Source: Drosophila miranda (taxonomy: Eukaryota > Arthropoda > Insecta > Diptera > Drosophilidae). Taken from it: 64,000 nucleotides of DNA. Position 1 is the first letter of the stretch. The number at the start of each line of letters is the position of its first letter. The position numbers and the translations under genes are program-made. The notes beneath the pieces were generated by a model. That model was given only the letters and a program-made list of their open reading frames with translations. It was not told where the DNA came from and did no database searches. This document shows positions 42,995 to 53,209 of the stretch, one piece after another. The stretch is from positions 28,021,522 through 28,085,521 of the forward strand of contig NW_022881603.1 in the NCBI RefSeq assembly GCF_003369915.1. The letters are read 5' to 3'.

Positions 42995-44662
42995 ATGATG
43001 CAAACACCGCCGCCGTTGCACTGTAAAGAGAGAGAGAAGGAAGAAGCTGTACCAGGAACGTCGCACCCGAGTGCAAACGAGATGGAAGATTTAGAAAATG
43101 CAGAAAACAATACTGATGACAAGATTGATCAAATGATAAAGTTGCTAAGTTTGAAACTGCTTTGCGATGAGCAACGAGAAATGAAGATCGCTCCAGATAA
43201 TTTTACAAAAGTTGTGAACGATTGTGATGGAAAATCGGTTCCCATAGAAAAATGGTTTGAGATATTCGAAAAAAATGCCGACGCATATGAGCTTACTGAA
43301 AAGCAAAAGTATGTGCAGGCCAGAGGAAAAATGACCGGTGCAGCTAAGCTTTTCCTTGAAGCTGAATGCGTGTGCACCTATGAGGAACTCAAGAACGTAT
43401 TATTGGATGAATTCACATGTAGCTATAACAGTGCAGACATTCATAAGCTGCTGCAAGAAAGAAAGAGGAAGAGTAGTGAGTCGATGCACGAGTACTTGCT
43501 GCAGATGAGAAAAATAGCAGCAGTCGGACATGTTGAAGACGCGGCTGTTATAAGCCATATTGTGAACGGTCTGGACATAAGAAACGAGTATAAGTATGCC
43601 ATGTATCGCTATAAGACCTTCAGGGCCTTGAAAGAAGAGTTCGATATCTATGATCGTTTGAACATATCGGAGAAGAAGGGCAATAACGAACTGCATAAAA
43701 CGAGTTTCAAGCAGCAAAGTGGGCAAAGCGGTAAAAAAGAATATTGCTATAACTGTGGATCAGGAGAACACAAACGCAAAGACTGCAAAGCCGAAACAAA
43801 GTGTTTTAAGTGCAATCAGAATGGTCACATTTCGCGTAACTGTCCTTATGAAGCTGATAAAGTTGATAAAGTTCGCGTCATTTTGGATCGCAGTCGCATG
43901 AAAAAAATTCAAATAAACGGCATTGTTGTTGACTGTCTTGTGGATACAGGGTCAGATGTAACCATAATCAAAGAGAGTATGTTGAAGACCATGAAAAACG
44001 TTAAACTTTTGAAGTGCACAACTATGTTGCGCGGTCTGGGTCAGATATCAACAAAGCCTGTTGGATACTTTAATGCAGAAGTTACCGTGGATAAGTTGCA
44101 GACCACACAGAAGTTTTTAGTAGTCCCCAGTAGCCAGATTGATTTCGACGCACTTTTGGGGCATGATTTCATTAAAAATTTCCGTTTCGTCGCTGATATG
44201 CAAGGATACACGTTTTTGAAGCATGACGCAGATCCTGTGCCAACAGATGAGCATGCTCTTATATATAATGTAACTGAAGAGTCATCCTTTGTAGCTCCGC
44301 CGCAATATCGAAAAGACGTTGAACTGATGATAAGAAACAGTTACCAAATGCCCACAGAAGTTGCAAAGCAGTCTCCAATCCAACTGAAGATAGTTCCCGA
44401 CGGAGTAATCAAGCCGTTTCATCACTCACCGAGTCGTTTATCAACAGACGAAGCCAGTGCCGTAACGAAGCAAGTCGAAGAATGGATCGAGCAAGGAATC
44501 GTGCGCAAGTCGTCTTCAAATGTAGCGAGCAGAGTTGTCGTCGTGAAGAAAAAAGATGGTACACTTAGAGTTTGCGTACAGGAAGTTAAACATCATGGTA
44601 TTGCTGGACTGCTTCCCAGTCCCGATCATGGAGGAAGTCTTGGAAAAGCTGCAGTCGGCTAA
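42995..44662 (+). CDS. Gypsy unit 3 gag-protease frame
   Basis: A 555-codon frame with the same domains as unit 2: two CCHC knuckles, protease LVDTGSDVTII, start of RT fingers. A few substitutions distinguish it, such as W to C near residue 9, C to Y in the MYRYKTF segment and K to N in LGHDFIKNF. It ends at the shared frame break and RT continues in +1 from 44,556. Confidence 0.85.
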   Translation: MMQTPPPLHCKEREKEEAVPGTSHPSANEMEDLENAENNTDDKIDQMIKLLSLKLLCDEQREMKIAPDNFTKVVNDCDGKSVPIEKWFEIFEKNADAYELTEKQKYVQARGKMTGAAKLFLEAECVCTYEELKNVLLDEFTCSYNSADIHKLLQERKRKSSESMHEYLLQMRKIAAVGHVEDAAVISHIVNGLDIRNEYKYAMYRYKTFRALKEEFDIYDRLNISEKKGNNELHKTSFKQQSGQSGKKEYCYNCGSGEHKRKDCKAETKCFKCNQNGHISRNCPYEADKVDKVRVILDRSRMKKIQINGIVVDCLVDTGSDVTIIKESMLKTMKNVKLLKCTTMLRGLGQISTKPVGYFNAEVTVDKLQTTQKFLVVPSSQIDFDALLGHDFIKNFRFVADMQGYTFLKHDADPVPTDEHALIYNVTEESSFVAPPQYRKDVELMIRNSYQMPTEVAKQSPIQLKIVPDGVIKPFHHSPSRLSTDEASAVTKQVEEWIEQGIVRKSSSNVASRVVVVKKKDGTLRVCVQEVKHHGIAGLLPSPDHGGSLGKAAVG

Positions 44663-45769
44663 CTGGTTTACCATAATGGACCTTGAAAACGGATTTTTCC
44701 ATGTGCCTATGGAAGAGCAAAGCAAGTCGTATACGGCCTTTGTTACAAAGGAGGGATTATTCGAGTTTAATAAAGCGCCTTTCGGATTCAAGAACTCGCC
44801 AGCTGCGTTCATTCGGTTCGTAAGCTATATTTTTCAAGAATTAATCAACTCTGACATAATGCAGCTTTATATGGACGACATAATTGTTTACGCCGCGTCG
44901 CCCGAGGTATGCATGAGGAAGACAAAGTTGGTCCTGGAGACAGCTGCGCAGTTTGGCCTAAAGATCAAGTGGAAGAAATGTAGCTTCATGCAGCCACGCA
45001 TTAGCTTTCTGGGCCATATCATTGAGGACGGGAGAATCTGGCCCGGCAAAGAGAAGACAGCAGCTGTCAGTCGGTTTGCTACGCCCAAAGACATTAAAGC
45101 AGTTCAAGCATTTCTGGGACTCACAGGCTTTTTCAGAAAGTTCATCCCTGGCTATGCACAAATTGCCCGGCCGCTCACGAATCTACTCAGGAAGGAAGCA
45201 GTTTTCAACATTGGCGAAGCAGAGCAACAATCGCTACAAACCTTAAAGAATCTGCTTGTAATCGCACCTGTATTACATTTATACTCACGAGAAGCGCCAA
45301 CGGAACTCCACACGGATGCATCCAAAGAAGGTTTCGGAGCAGTTTTGTTGCAGCAGTTTGATGGCAATTTCCACCCGATTTACCATTGGAGTAAAAAGAC
45401 TACACAAGCCGAGTCCAAACGTCACAGTTACTATTTGGAGGTCAAAGCTGTATACCTCGCACTCAAGAAGTTTCGTCACTACCTGTTGGGGATCAAATTT
45501 GATCTTGCCACTGACTGTGCGGCGTTTAAGCAGACAACAACGAAAGCAGATATACCCAGAGAAGTTTCCCAGTGGATTCTGTATATGGAGGACTTTACAT
45601 TCAAAGCAGTACACCGCCCAGGGGACAGAATCAGACACGTGGACTGTCTCAGTCGTTTTCCGCAGACATGCATGTTCGTGACGACGGAGCTAACAGCTCG
45701 GATAAAGAAAGCACAGCAGGATGACGATTTCATCAAAGCCACAGTTGAGATCCTGAAGCAGCACCCATA
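44556..45769 (+). pseudogene. Gypsy unit 3 reverse transcriptase and RNase H, cut by CR1 insertion
   Basis: This frame carries RT (YMDDIIVYA), RNase H and the connection to integrase, and is open through the site where unit 2 has TAG. At 45,770 it passes without a stop into the CR1-like element, so the nominal 596-codon frame 44,556-46,346 is a fusion of gypsy RT/RNase H and CR1 ORF1 tail. The integrase remainder resumes at 49,261. Confidence 0.85.
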
Positions 45770-46346
45770 CTTTACACCGAGCAATGTGCTTCCTTCGAGC
45801 ACCCAACTCCCCAACAGCATCAATCCCATCCCTGCAGTTTCTGTGGCCGTCACTTCTGACGCGGTGAGTGCTCCTAGTGCGGGTGTGCTGGTTGCTGACG
45901 ACGTCTTGCCAATTCCTGCTCCAATTCCTGCTGCAATTCCTACTCCAATTCCTGCTACAGCCATTGCTGCCAATTCCTCTGCCCTTGTACCGAGATCTCT
46001 TTTAGGTGTGGCTCCACCATCTCGATCTCGCTCGGGACTTCAACTTAAAGCAGTGGTCCCTCGGAAAGCAATATTTGTTTCTCGTCTTATTCCTGAGGCT
46101 ACAACGGAGGATGTTAAACAACATCTTGCCACTAAACTTAACACTTCGCCTGTTGATATAGTTGTGACTAAATTTTCATTTAAACATAAGCGCAACATAT
46201 CATCATTTAAAATTCTTCTCCCTGATTCTTTACTATCCTGTTCTCTAGAACCGTCAATATGGCCTGAGCATACAATTGTGCATGAGTTCCTTCTCAAAGA
46301 TTCGAACTCGAATCCAAGAATTACCGAACATGCTCCAAAAAACTAA
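45770..46346 (+). pseudogene. CR1-like ORF1, C-terminal part (family B)
   Basis: A Pro/Ala/Ile-rich linker (VLPIPAPIPAAIPTPIPAT) is followed by an RNA-binding-like block (KAIFVSRLIPEATTEDVKQH, NISSFKILLPDS, IWPEHTIVHEF) shared with the degenerate element at 22,000-22,330. It ends with TAA at 46,344-46,346, sharing its last A with the ORF2 ATG. Confidence 0.75.
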
Positions 46347-49204
46347 TGTACTATTTTTCCATGCACTATCAGAACGTTCGCAGTTTGCTGGGAAAGTTGC
46401 GTCAAATTCATACTAATAGCGCGTCCTTTGATTTCGATGCCATCGCGTTTACCGAAACCTGGCTTAACTCCTCTGTCAATGATCACGAAATTTTCATTGA
46501 TAGTTACACTATTTATAGAATGGACCGCCCATCTTTTGCAGGTGGGGTTCTGATTGCAGTTAAATCTGTTTTCTCATCTGAGTTATTCCCATTCAATAAC
46601 ATTCATGGAATTGAATTTGTTGCAGTCAAAGTTCGTGTCGGCTCCGCATTTTTCTATTTAACCTGCTCTTACATTCCTCCCAGGTCTGATGCTGAGCTTT
46701 ACTTACACCACCTTTCAGCAATTAATAATGTTGTTTCTACATTAGGGTGCAATGATCGAATTATTGTCATGGGGGACTTTAACCTCCCATTTCTTTCTTG
46801 GCTGCCTTGTAATGACGCTAACCTGTTGTTTCCCAATTGCCATAATGACTTTATCAATGGGCTAACGGATATGTCCCTTGTCCAAATTAATGCCGTTAAA
46901 AACATTAGGGACAGACTTCTTGACCTCGTTTTTGTTAACGATGGTTCTCTTGCTACTGTATCTAGAGCAAGCCCAATATCTCTCCCTGAAGATCCTTACC
47001 ATCCAACTTTGTTGATATCACTGGAGTGTACACAATCTGGATGTGCTGACAGTTCCATGGCTCCTTGTCACATAAAGTGTTTTCGCAAAACAAACTTTAT
47101 TGATTTAGATCTACATCTCTCGCGTGTTGATTGGTCGTTTCTTTATTCATTACCGAACATAGATGCAACTGTTAACTCGTTTTATAGTTCTATTTACTCC
47201 GCCCTTAATACGTTTGTTCCAGATATCACTGTACCTGTATCGTCCAAGCCTCCCTGGTTCTCCAAGTATTTGTCATACTTAAAAAATAATAAATCCCGGC
47301 TCTATAAAAAGTACCAGAAGTCGGGCTCCACGTTGGCCTTAGCTCTATACTCCTCCGCTCGCTCTCTGTTCCTTGCCGTCAATAGTCAGTGTTATAATCA
47401 TTACCTTTCACAATGTAGTAGTAATTTTCGTAGTGATCCTAAAAAATTCTATTCGTTCGTTAATTCTAAGCGCAAGTCAAACGTTTTTCCTCCGTCCCTT
47501 CATTACCAGAACAAAACAGAAGCTTCTGCTGTTGGTATTGCAAATTTATTCGCTAACTTTTTCCAAACAACGTACTCGTCTCATATTTACAACGCATCCA
47601 CTCCGTATCCGTACCAGCTACCTCAAGCTAACAGTATTTTTCTGCCCTTTTTCGAGGAAAGCGTTGTTCTTGAAGGTTTGTCATCTATGGACATATCGTT
47701 TTCTGCGGGTCCAGATAAGGTACCAAGTTGCATCTTAAAACACTGTGCCCAGTCCCTTTGCAAGCCCTTGACCTTTCTCTTCAACCTCTCCTTGGAACAG
47801 TCTTGTCTCCCAGTAATTTGGAATGAGTCCTACATCATTCCGCTTCACAAAAAAGGTTCAAGATCAAACATTGAAAACTATCGTGGTATCGCAAAGCTTT
47901 CCGCCATCCCGAAGCTTCTTGAGTTCCTGGTCACCCGGCAACTGCAACATCTTTGTTGCAGCTTGATATCTCCGTCGCAACACGGTTTTTTCAGACATCG
48001 TTCAACATCGACTAACCTTCTTGAGTTTTCTAACCTAATCCACCGTGGTTTTCAAATTGGTTTGCAGACGGATGTAGTTTTTACGGACTTCAGCAAGGCA
48101 TTCGATTCTGTGAACCATGCTCTGCTTATTCAAAAGCTCTCCTTATTAGGGTTCCCAACGAATCTTCTAGATTGGATTTTGTCCTATCTCTCTAACCGTA
48201 CTCAACGTGTTTTGTTTTCTAACGTGTTGTCAAATACTGTTAATGTTACTTCAGGTGTGCCACAGGGAAGTCATCTGGGCCCGCTTCTGTTTATTTTATT
48301 TGTGAACGACCTTCCTCAAGTTATAACATACTCTACTACACTAATGTATGCTGATGATGTCAAAATCTGTCTTTCTTACTCTGATTGGTATTTGCACACA
48401 CGCCTTCAACTTGATCTAAGTGAACTACTATTGTGGTGTTCAACTAATCTTCTTTTTCTGAACCTTTCCAAATGCAAACTTATGACATTTTACCGTCGCG
48501 CTCCTCATTTTGTCTCATATGTTCTAGGAAATCATGTCCTTGAGCGAATTTCGAGTTCAAATGACCTCGGAGTCCTTTTTGATCATAAGATGTGTTTCAA
48601 CACCCATATAGCTGCAACTGTAAATAAAGCTAAGGGTGTTTTAGCGTTCATCAAGCGTTGGTCCAAGGAGTTTGACGACCCGTACGTTACGAAACAACTG
48701 TACATCTCGTTAGTACGTCCTATATTGGAGTATTGTTCTTGTGTGTGGAGCCCGCAGTATAAAGAGCAGAAGGCTGTTATTGAATCCGTGCAAAAGCAAT
48801 TTTTAATTTTTGCCCTTCGGAACTTTAACTGGGACTCGGGTAGAATCTTGCCACCCTACCGGTCTAGGCTAAATCTTATTGACCTGCCGTCGTTGCACCA
48901 TCGCAGAATATGCAATGGCGTAATGTTCGTGCACAAGCTCCTTCTTGGGACTGTTGACTCCCAAACTCTCTTGGGTCAGATTGACTTGGCCGTTCCATCC
49001 AGACCTACCCGTACTTTTAGGCCTATCCGTCTACCCATATGTAGGTCTAATTATGCTGATCATGAACCTTTTAGGGTTTTATGCCATAATTATAACTCCC
49101 TCTGTCTAACCCTATCCCCTGAACTGTCTCTTAAACTAATTGCATGCAATATTTATAATCATTTAAATTTAGCTAACTTTTATCTTATCTTTTTCTGCCT
49201 TTAG
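46346..49204 (+). CDS. CR1-like ORF2 (endonuclease and reverse transcriptase), complete 952 codons
   Basis: The uninterrupted frame starts in a TAATG overlap with ORF1, a typical stop-restart arrangement. The endonuclease has YQNVRSLLGKL, FTETWLN, IIVMGDFNLP, RLLDLVFV and PEDPYHPTL. RT has SYIIPLHKKGSRSN, QHGFFRHRSTSTNLLEF, TDFSKAFDSVNH, SGVPQGSHLGPLLFILF, catalytic YADDVKI and KRWSKEFDDPYVTKQLY. A C-terminal region follows, with no RNase H. All catalytic motifs I can check are present. Only the truncated ORF1 and missing 5' end suggest it cannot move alone. Confidence 0.9.
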   Translation: MYYFSMHYQNVRSLLGKLRQIHTNSASFDFDAIAFTETWLNSSVNDHEIFIDSYTIYRMDRPSFAGGVLIAVKSVFSSELFPFNNIHGIEFVAVKVRVGSAFFYLTCSYIPPRSDAELYLHHLSAINNVVSTLGCNDRIIVMGDFNLPFLSWLPCNDANLLFPNCHNDFINGLTDMSLVQINAVKNIRDRLLDLVFVNDGSLATVSRASPISLPEDPYHPTLLISLECTQSGCADSSMAPCHIKCFRKTNFIDLDLHLSRVDWSFLYSLPNIDATVNSFYSSIYSALNTFVPDITVPVSSKPPWFSKYLSYLKNNKSRLYKKYQKSGSTLALALYSSARSLFLAVNSQCYNHYLSQCSSNFRSDPKKFYSFVNSKRKSNVFPPSLHYQNKTEASAVGIANLFANFFQTTYSSHIYNASTPYPYQLPQANSIFLPFFEESVVLEGLSSMDISFSAGPDKVPSCILKHCAQSLCKPLTFLFNLSLEQSCLPVIWNESYIIPLHKKGSRSNIENYRGIAKLSAIPKLLEFLVTRQLQHLCCSLISPSQHGFFRHRSTSTNLLEFSNLIHRGFQIGLQTDVVFTDFSKAFDSVNHALLIQKLSLLGFPTNLLDWILSYLSNRTQRVLFSNVLSNTVNVTSGVPQGSHLGPLLFILFVNDLPQVITYSTTLMYADDVKICLSYSDWYLHTRLQLDLSELLLWCSTNLLFLNLSKCKLMTFYRRAPHFVSYVLGNHVLERISSSNDLGVLFDHKMCFNTHIAATVNKAKGVLAFIKRWSKEFDDPYVTKQLYISLVRPILEYCSCVWSPQYKEQKAVIESVQKQFLIFALRNFNWDSGRILPPYRSRLNLIDLPSLHHRRICNGVMFVHKLLLGTVDSQTLLGQIDLAVPSRPTRTFRPIRLPICRSNYADHEPFRVLCHNYNSLCLTLSPELSLKLIACNIYNHLNLANFYLIFFCL

Positions 49205-49260
49205 TAACTAAGTACCATTATTAACAGATAATTTGTTAATTTAATAAATAAATAAATAAA

Positions 49261-50420
49261 TATCAAGACTTCTCTTCAAATCTGTAAATGGCAATGACGT
49301 ATTGGTGGTTCCAAGGCTGATGGAAAGGGAAATCATTCAAGGATCGCATGAAGTTGGTCATTTCTCCACAGCGAAGACAATGCACTCAGTTCAGCAGCAA
49401 TACTGGATTCCGCACCTTGAACGGAAAGTAAATAATTTGATTACTAATTGTATCAGTTGTATAATTTTCAGCAAAAACTTGGGCAAACAAGAAGGCTATC
49501 TTCATTGCATTGACAAGGGTGACACACCACTATACACGCTGCACGTTGATCATTTGGGACCAATGGATGCGACAGCCAAGCAATACAAGTACATTTTTGC
49601 TGTGGTAGATGCATTCTCCAAGTTTGTGTGGCTGTTCCCAACTAAGTCAACAGGTCACGAAGAAGTTGTGAAGAGGCTGAGAGATTGGTCATTTTTGTTT
49701 GGTTTTCCCAAGCGCATAGTCAGCGACAGAGGAGCAGCGTTTACATCCAACGCATTCAGCGAGTTTCTTAACGAGAACAAAGTCGAACATGTGTGTACAA
49801 CGACAGGTGTGGCGAGAGGCAACGGTCAGATTGAGCGGGTGAACCGTTCAATTTTGGGTATCATCGCAAAGCTCTCAGCTCAGGAGTCAACGAAGTGGTA
49901 CAAGCATGTGCCACAGGTCCAGATGGCGATTAATTCGCATGTGCATTCTACGTTGAAGTCGTCGCCATTCGAGGTCATGTTTGGGACAAAGATGCACAGA
50001 CAAGCTGAAAGTCGACTATTGGAGGTGCTCAACGAGGAGTTGGTTACGCAGTTTAACAACGAGCGCCAAGCACTGCGTGACCAAGCGAAACAAAACATTG
50101 ATAAGGCGCAAGAGGTGTACAAGCGCTATTATGATAAAAAACGACGACCTGAGCACGGCTACAGACTAGGAGACATGGTCGCGATCAAGAGGACGCAGTT
50201 CGTCGCAGGACGCAAGTTGGCCAGCGAGTATCTAGGCCCATATGAAGTCACCAAGGTAAAGCGGAACGGTCGCTACGACGTCAGAAAGGTTGCTCAAGTC
50301 GAGGGGCCAAATATCACAGCAACGAGCAGTGACAATATGAAGCTATGGCGTTTTGTCTCAGAGAACGATGATATATTATCATCTGGGACAGATGAAGATG
50401 AGCAGGAGGGCCGAATGTAA
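49261..50420 (+). pseudogene. Gypsy unit 3 integrase remainder
   Basis: Resumes after the CR1-like insertion. From 49,302 a 372-codon frame contains the full integrase zinc finger (HEVGH, CISC), the D-D-E blocks (VDHLGP, SDRGAAF, GQIERVN) and the C-terminal tail. Separated from RT by 3.5 kb of foreign DNA, it lacks any start in context. The stop TAA lies in the last LTR. Confidence 0.85.
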
Positions 50421-50702
50421 AGGACAGTGTATCAAGCAGTTAGCACTATCCCATCTAAATTAACATTTGAACTTAAGATACCATCGATAAGACCTAACCG
50501 ATATAACCAGACTTAACCGATGTTTAAAAGACCTAACCGATAAGGGGTTATCGATACGGGAGTCGGTTGTTGGAAGTAGAAGCAGAAAGTTGAAGAAAAA
50601 GTCGGAAGAACAGACTCATTAATTGCACATCTTAAATCATACACTTTGTACTCTTTTTCGAAAAACACTATTAATAAACGATACATTATTATTAATCTTA
50701 CA
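50416..50702 (+). repeat. 3' LTR of the gypsy array (287 bp)
   Basis: Same ends as the inner LTRs; one difference noted (GAAGAAAAAG versus GAACAAAAAG near 50,593). It is followed by TACA, the array's target duplication, and 190 bases later by the ATG of the DUF4803-like gene in the same orientation. Confidence 0.95.
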
Positions 50703-50891
50703 TACATATGTATAATAATTGTATTCAAAGCCGAAACTACAGTCGCGATCGCGGACAAATCCAATTCGCTTTTCTGCTGAACGAAAGATTTCTTTTTTCT
50801 TGACTGCATAAACATTTGCGACGGCTGAGTAAGCGGAAATCTGAAGAACTTCATTTTCATTTAACTTCAACACTTCTACAGCGAATATACG

Positions 50892-52900
50892 ATGCGACTC
50901 AAGCTATTTTTGGTGTTTGCCATCCTATTGATCCCACCCGCCCACAGCGCGATTCACAGAGCCGTGGATATAATAGAGATGATCAGAGATGTGACCAACG
51001 CAATATTAAAGGTCTGTGATGTGGTAGAGTCTCTAGAAGATAAGGTCACCGGCACCCATGACAAGCAGCGCCAACTGATGAACCGCATCGAGGCGGTGGA
51101 TGACCACATCCGTAATTTGGAGCAAATGGAATCTCTTCGCACTGCCCTGACCATCGAAACCTTGATCCACCTTGAGCTCCACCAGCAATCCCAGCTACAG
51201 CACAAGCTGAATCTGGTCAAAGACCTCACCACAATCGTAAAAACGCGGTACGCACAGTTTGGCGACTATGTCCAGCATAAGGATGCTCTGGAGGCGGCCA
51301 CGCTTCTCAAATTTGCCGAGTGGAACGTGGACCCAGGCTCCACTTCGTTGGCTATGCAGCTGGAGCTGCTACATTCGGTTCTATTTGAGGATGAGGGACA
51401 GGCGGACAACAAGACCGACTTTGTCAACACGCTGCTGTCTCAACTGACGCTTACCTACGAGGAGTCACCGGGACAGATGTGCATGGCCAAACACTCCGCC
51501 CAGCAGTTTCCATTTCAGCTCTACACAAGTGTAGCCCTCACCGAGCTCAAGGCCTACAGTATGATGGAGTTTTCCTGGATGATCCAGCGGGAGCTCGGGA
51601 AGGGCAACTTCACCCAGGAGATAGCTTTGATGCGCAATAACTACGCCCGGCGTATGGAATCCTCCGTGAAGGTTCTTAGTCAGGTGATGGCTCGCAGCGG
51701 GCGTGTCTACAGGCGCTGTGATCCCGGAAAGGATAAGCACGTGTCCGGGGAGACCTACGATCGAGTTACGCGTATCCTGCAGGGCTACGTGGAGAACGAG
51801 GCCAACTTGGGCGAGAACCAGGGATGCTGGGGTACCTGTGGCGACTATCCGGACACTCGCTCCAATGGCTGCTACAAGGGAGACAAAGAGTTTTGCAGCA
51901 AGCAGACGCCTTGCAACGGAAGACTCTATAACTGCGGCGACATGGACTCGGATGTGGAGATCTGCCCGTCCGAGGGGAACTCTTCTATGAATACATTCAA
52001 TCTGATGATGGGGCGACTCTCGGCAGGAAGAGCTCCAACGGCAGATGCGAGTCGGCCACTAAAACGGCCTCATCATTCTGGCACTATATTCTCTGGCGCT
52101 GCTCCTACTGCTTCTGCCTGTGCGACGAGCAGGGACCTCTCTCTGATCGCTACTTCAACCTGCGTGACTCGCTGTCGGACTTCATGGAGAACAAGGTGGT
52201 AACAGGTGTGCGCTTCGTGAAGAGTAATCGCGTCGTTCACTTGCAGCTGCAGCAGGGCGAGCTCTTGCCTCGTGGAGCAATCAATGTGTCCTCTCTAGAA
52301 TGGCTGCCGCTGGACTCATACCACCTTAACGATGTGGATGTTCGCAACGACTACGACTACCACACTCTCACCGTCGACAGCCGCGCCATGGACCTGGACG
52401 AGATAACTTCCGGCTCGAACCGCTCCCTTGTGGTGACTGGGGCCCGCTTTCGCGTCTGGCACAAGCACCTCAACCTGGAGGTGCGGTTCAGCTATTTCCA
52501 CTTCCCCACTGGACGGCTGGTGGAACCGAAGCGCAACAGCGTCTGGTTGAACAACAGCAACTCTGAGAAAACCATCGAAAAGCCACGTGAAGTGCTGATC
52601 GTCAAAGAGGCTGATGTGCCCACTGCCGCAGATCTGCCCTCGTTGCCGCTGTCCACATCGAATCAGTATATGAACTTTTTCAGCTCCAGCAAGGTGAAAG
52701 ACGCGTCCCAGAACACTTTGCCCTTCATTGATGTGCAGGAGGTTGTGCCCCATCCGGCTGTTCCTCTGGCCGGCCTAGGCATCTTTTACAAGAGTCGTCC
52801 TGGTTCCGGAGGCTTCTTTGCCCCCAAGGTTGTTACCTATGATTACTCGCAGTATCTCAGGGAAGTATCTCTCTCAACAATCCAAGATGATAGTTATTAA
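50892..52900 (+). pseudogene. Secreted DUF4803-like insect protein, frameshifted
   Basis: Starts with a clear signal peptide (MRLKLFLVFAILLIPPAHS) at 50,892. An all-helical N-terminal half follows, then a cysteine-rich block (CWGTCGDYPDT, CYKGDKEFCSKQTPC, YNCGD). The frame is open to 52,202, but coding in the expected style switches to another frame near 52,010-52,025, where CRCSYCFCLCDEQG-like cysteine-rich sequence leads into 52,184-52,900 (TGVRFVKSNRVVHLQLQQGE ... RVWHKHLNLEVRFSYFHFP). One indel in a G-rich spot therefore splits a gene of about 670 codons. The family name is from recall of insect DUF4803 proteins and function is unknown. An LTR lies immediately upstream. Confidence 0.65.
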
Positions 52901-53209
52901 CTTGAAAATTAATATATGACAATAAAAATCGCGCCTAATATCAAAAAAGAACAGCTAACATTTCTGTGAAGCGCATAACAGACGCTTAACCCATTGTCCA
53001 CCAGTGGGTACTAAAATACCCTCCACGAAAGAATGCCTTGAAGAATTTTAGCAAAGTTTGGGTGAAAGATAGTCGTGGTAATTTTTATCTAAAGATGAAG
53101 GATAAGATAGACCTACAAGAGTAATTATTAGTATTATATTCCGCGGCTTAACTCAAGTTGTCGTTCTGTTTAAAAAACGAGGGCTTGAGTAGGCTAAGTT
53201 CGTTGTTTC
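52901..53209. other. Intergenic stretch at the Rpi breakpoint
   Basis: No gene recognised. AATAAA at 52,921 may be the polyadenylation signal of the upstream gene. The sequence before 53,210 does not look like the missing N-terminal exons of Rpi, so the breakpoint lies here. Confidence 0.5.

Larger units (their letters stand above)
45770..49260 (+). mobile_element. CR1-like non-LTR retrotransposon (family B), 5' truncated, inserted in gypsy unit 3
   Basis: The insertion splits the gypsy integrase region: unit 2 reads CACCCATATCAAGACTACAAG, whereas here CACCCATA is followed by the element and TATCAAGACT follows its end. The target duplication is at most TA. The element contains the C-terminal part of ORF1 (45,770-46,346), complete ORF2 and a 3' tail of AAAT repeats (AATAAATAAATAAATAAA). 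The PHD-finger half of ORF1 is missing. Just after the element, about 19 bases of gypsy sequence are also deleted. Confidence 0.9.
34705..50702 (+). mobile_element. Tandem array of three Ty3/gypsy LTR-retrotransposon units sharing LTRs
   Basis: Order: 5' LTR fragment (34,705-34,778), unit 1 (34,786-37,663), LTR (37,664-37,950), unit 2 (37,951-42,302), LTR (42,303-42,589), unit 3 (42,590-50,415, interrupted at 45,770-49,260), LTR (50,416-50,702). The whole array is bounded by one 4 bp direct repeat, TACA, at 34,701-34,704 and 50,703-50,706, so it descends from a single insertion. Units are nearly identical by eye. Coding order is gag, protease, reverse transcriptase, RNase H, integrase; there is no env and no chromodomain. 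Confidence 0.92.
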
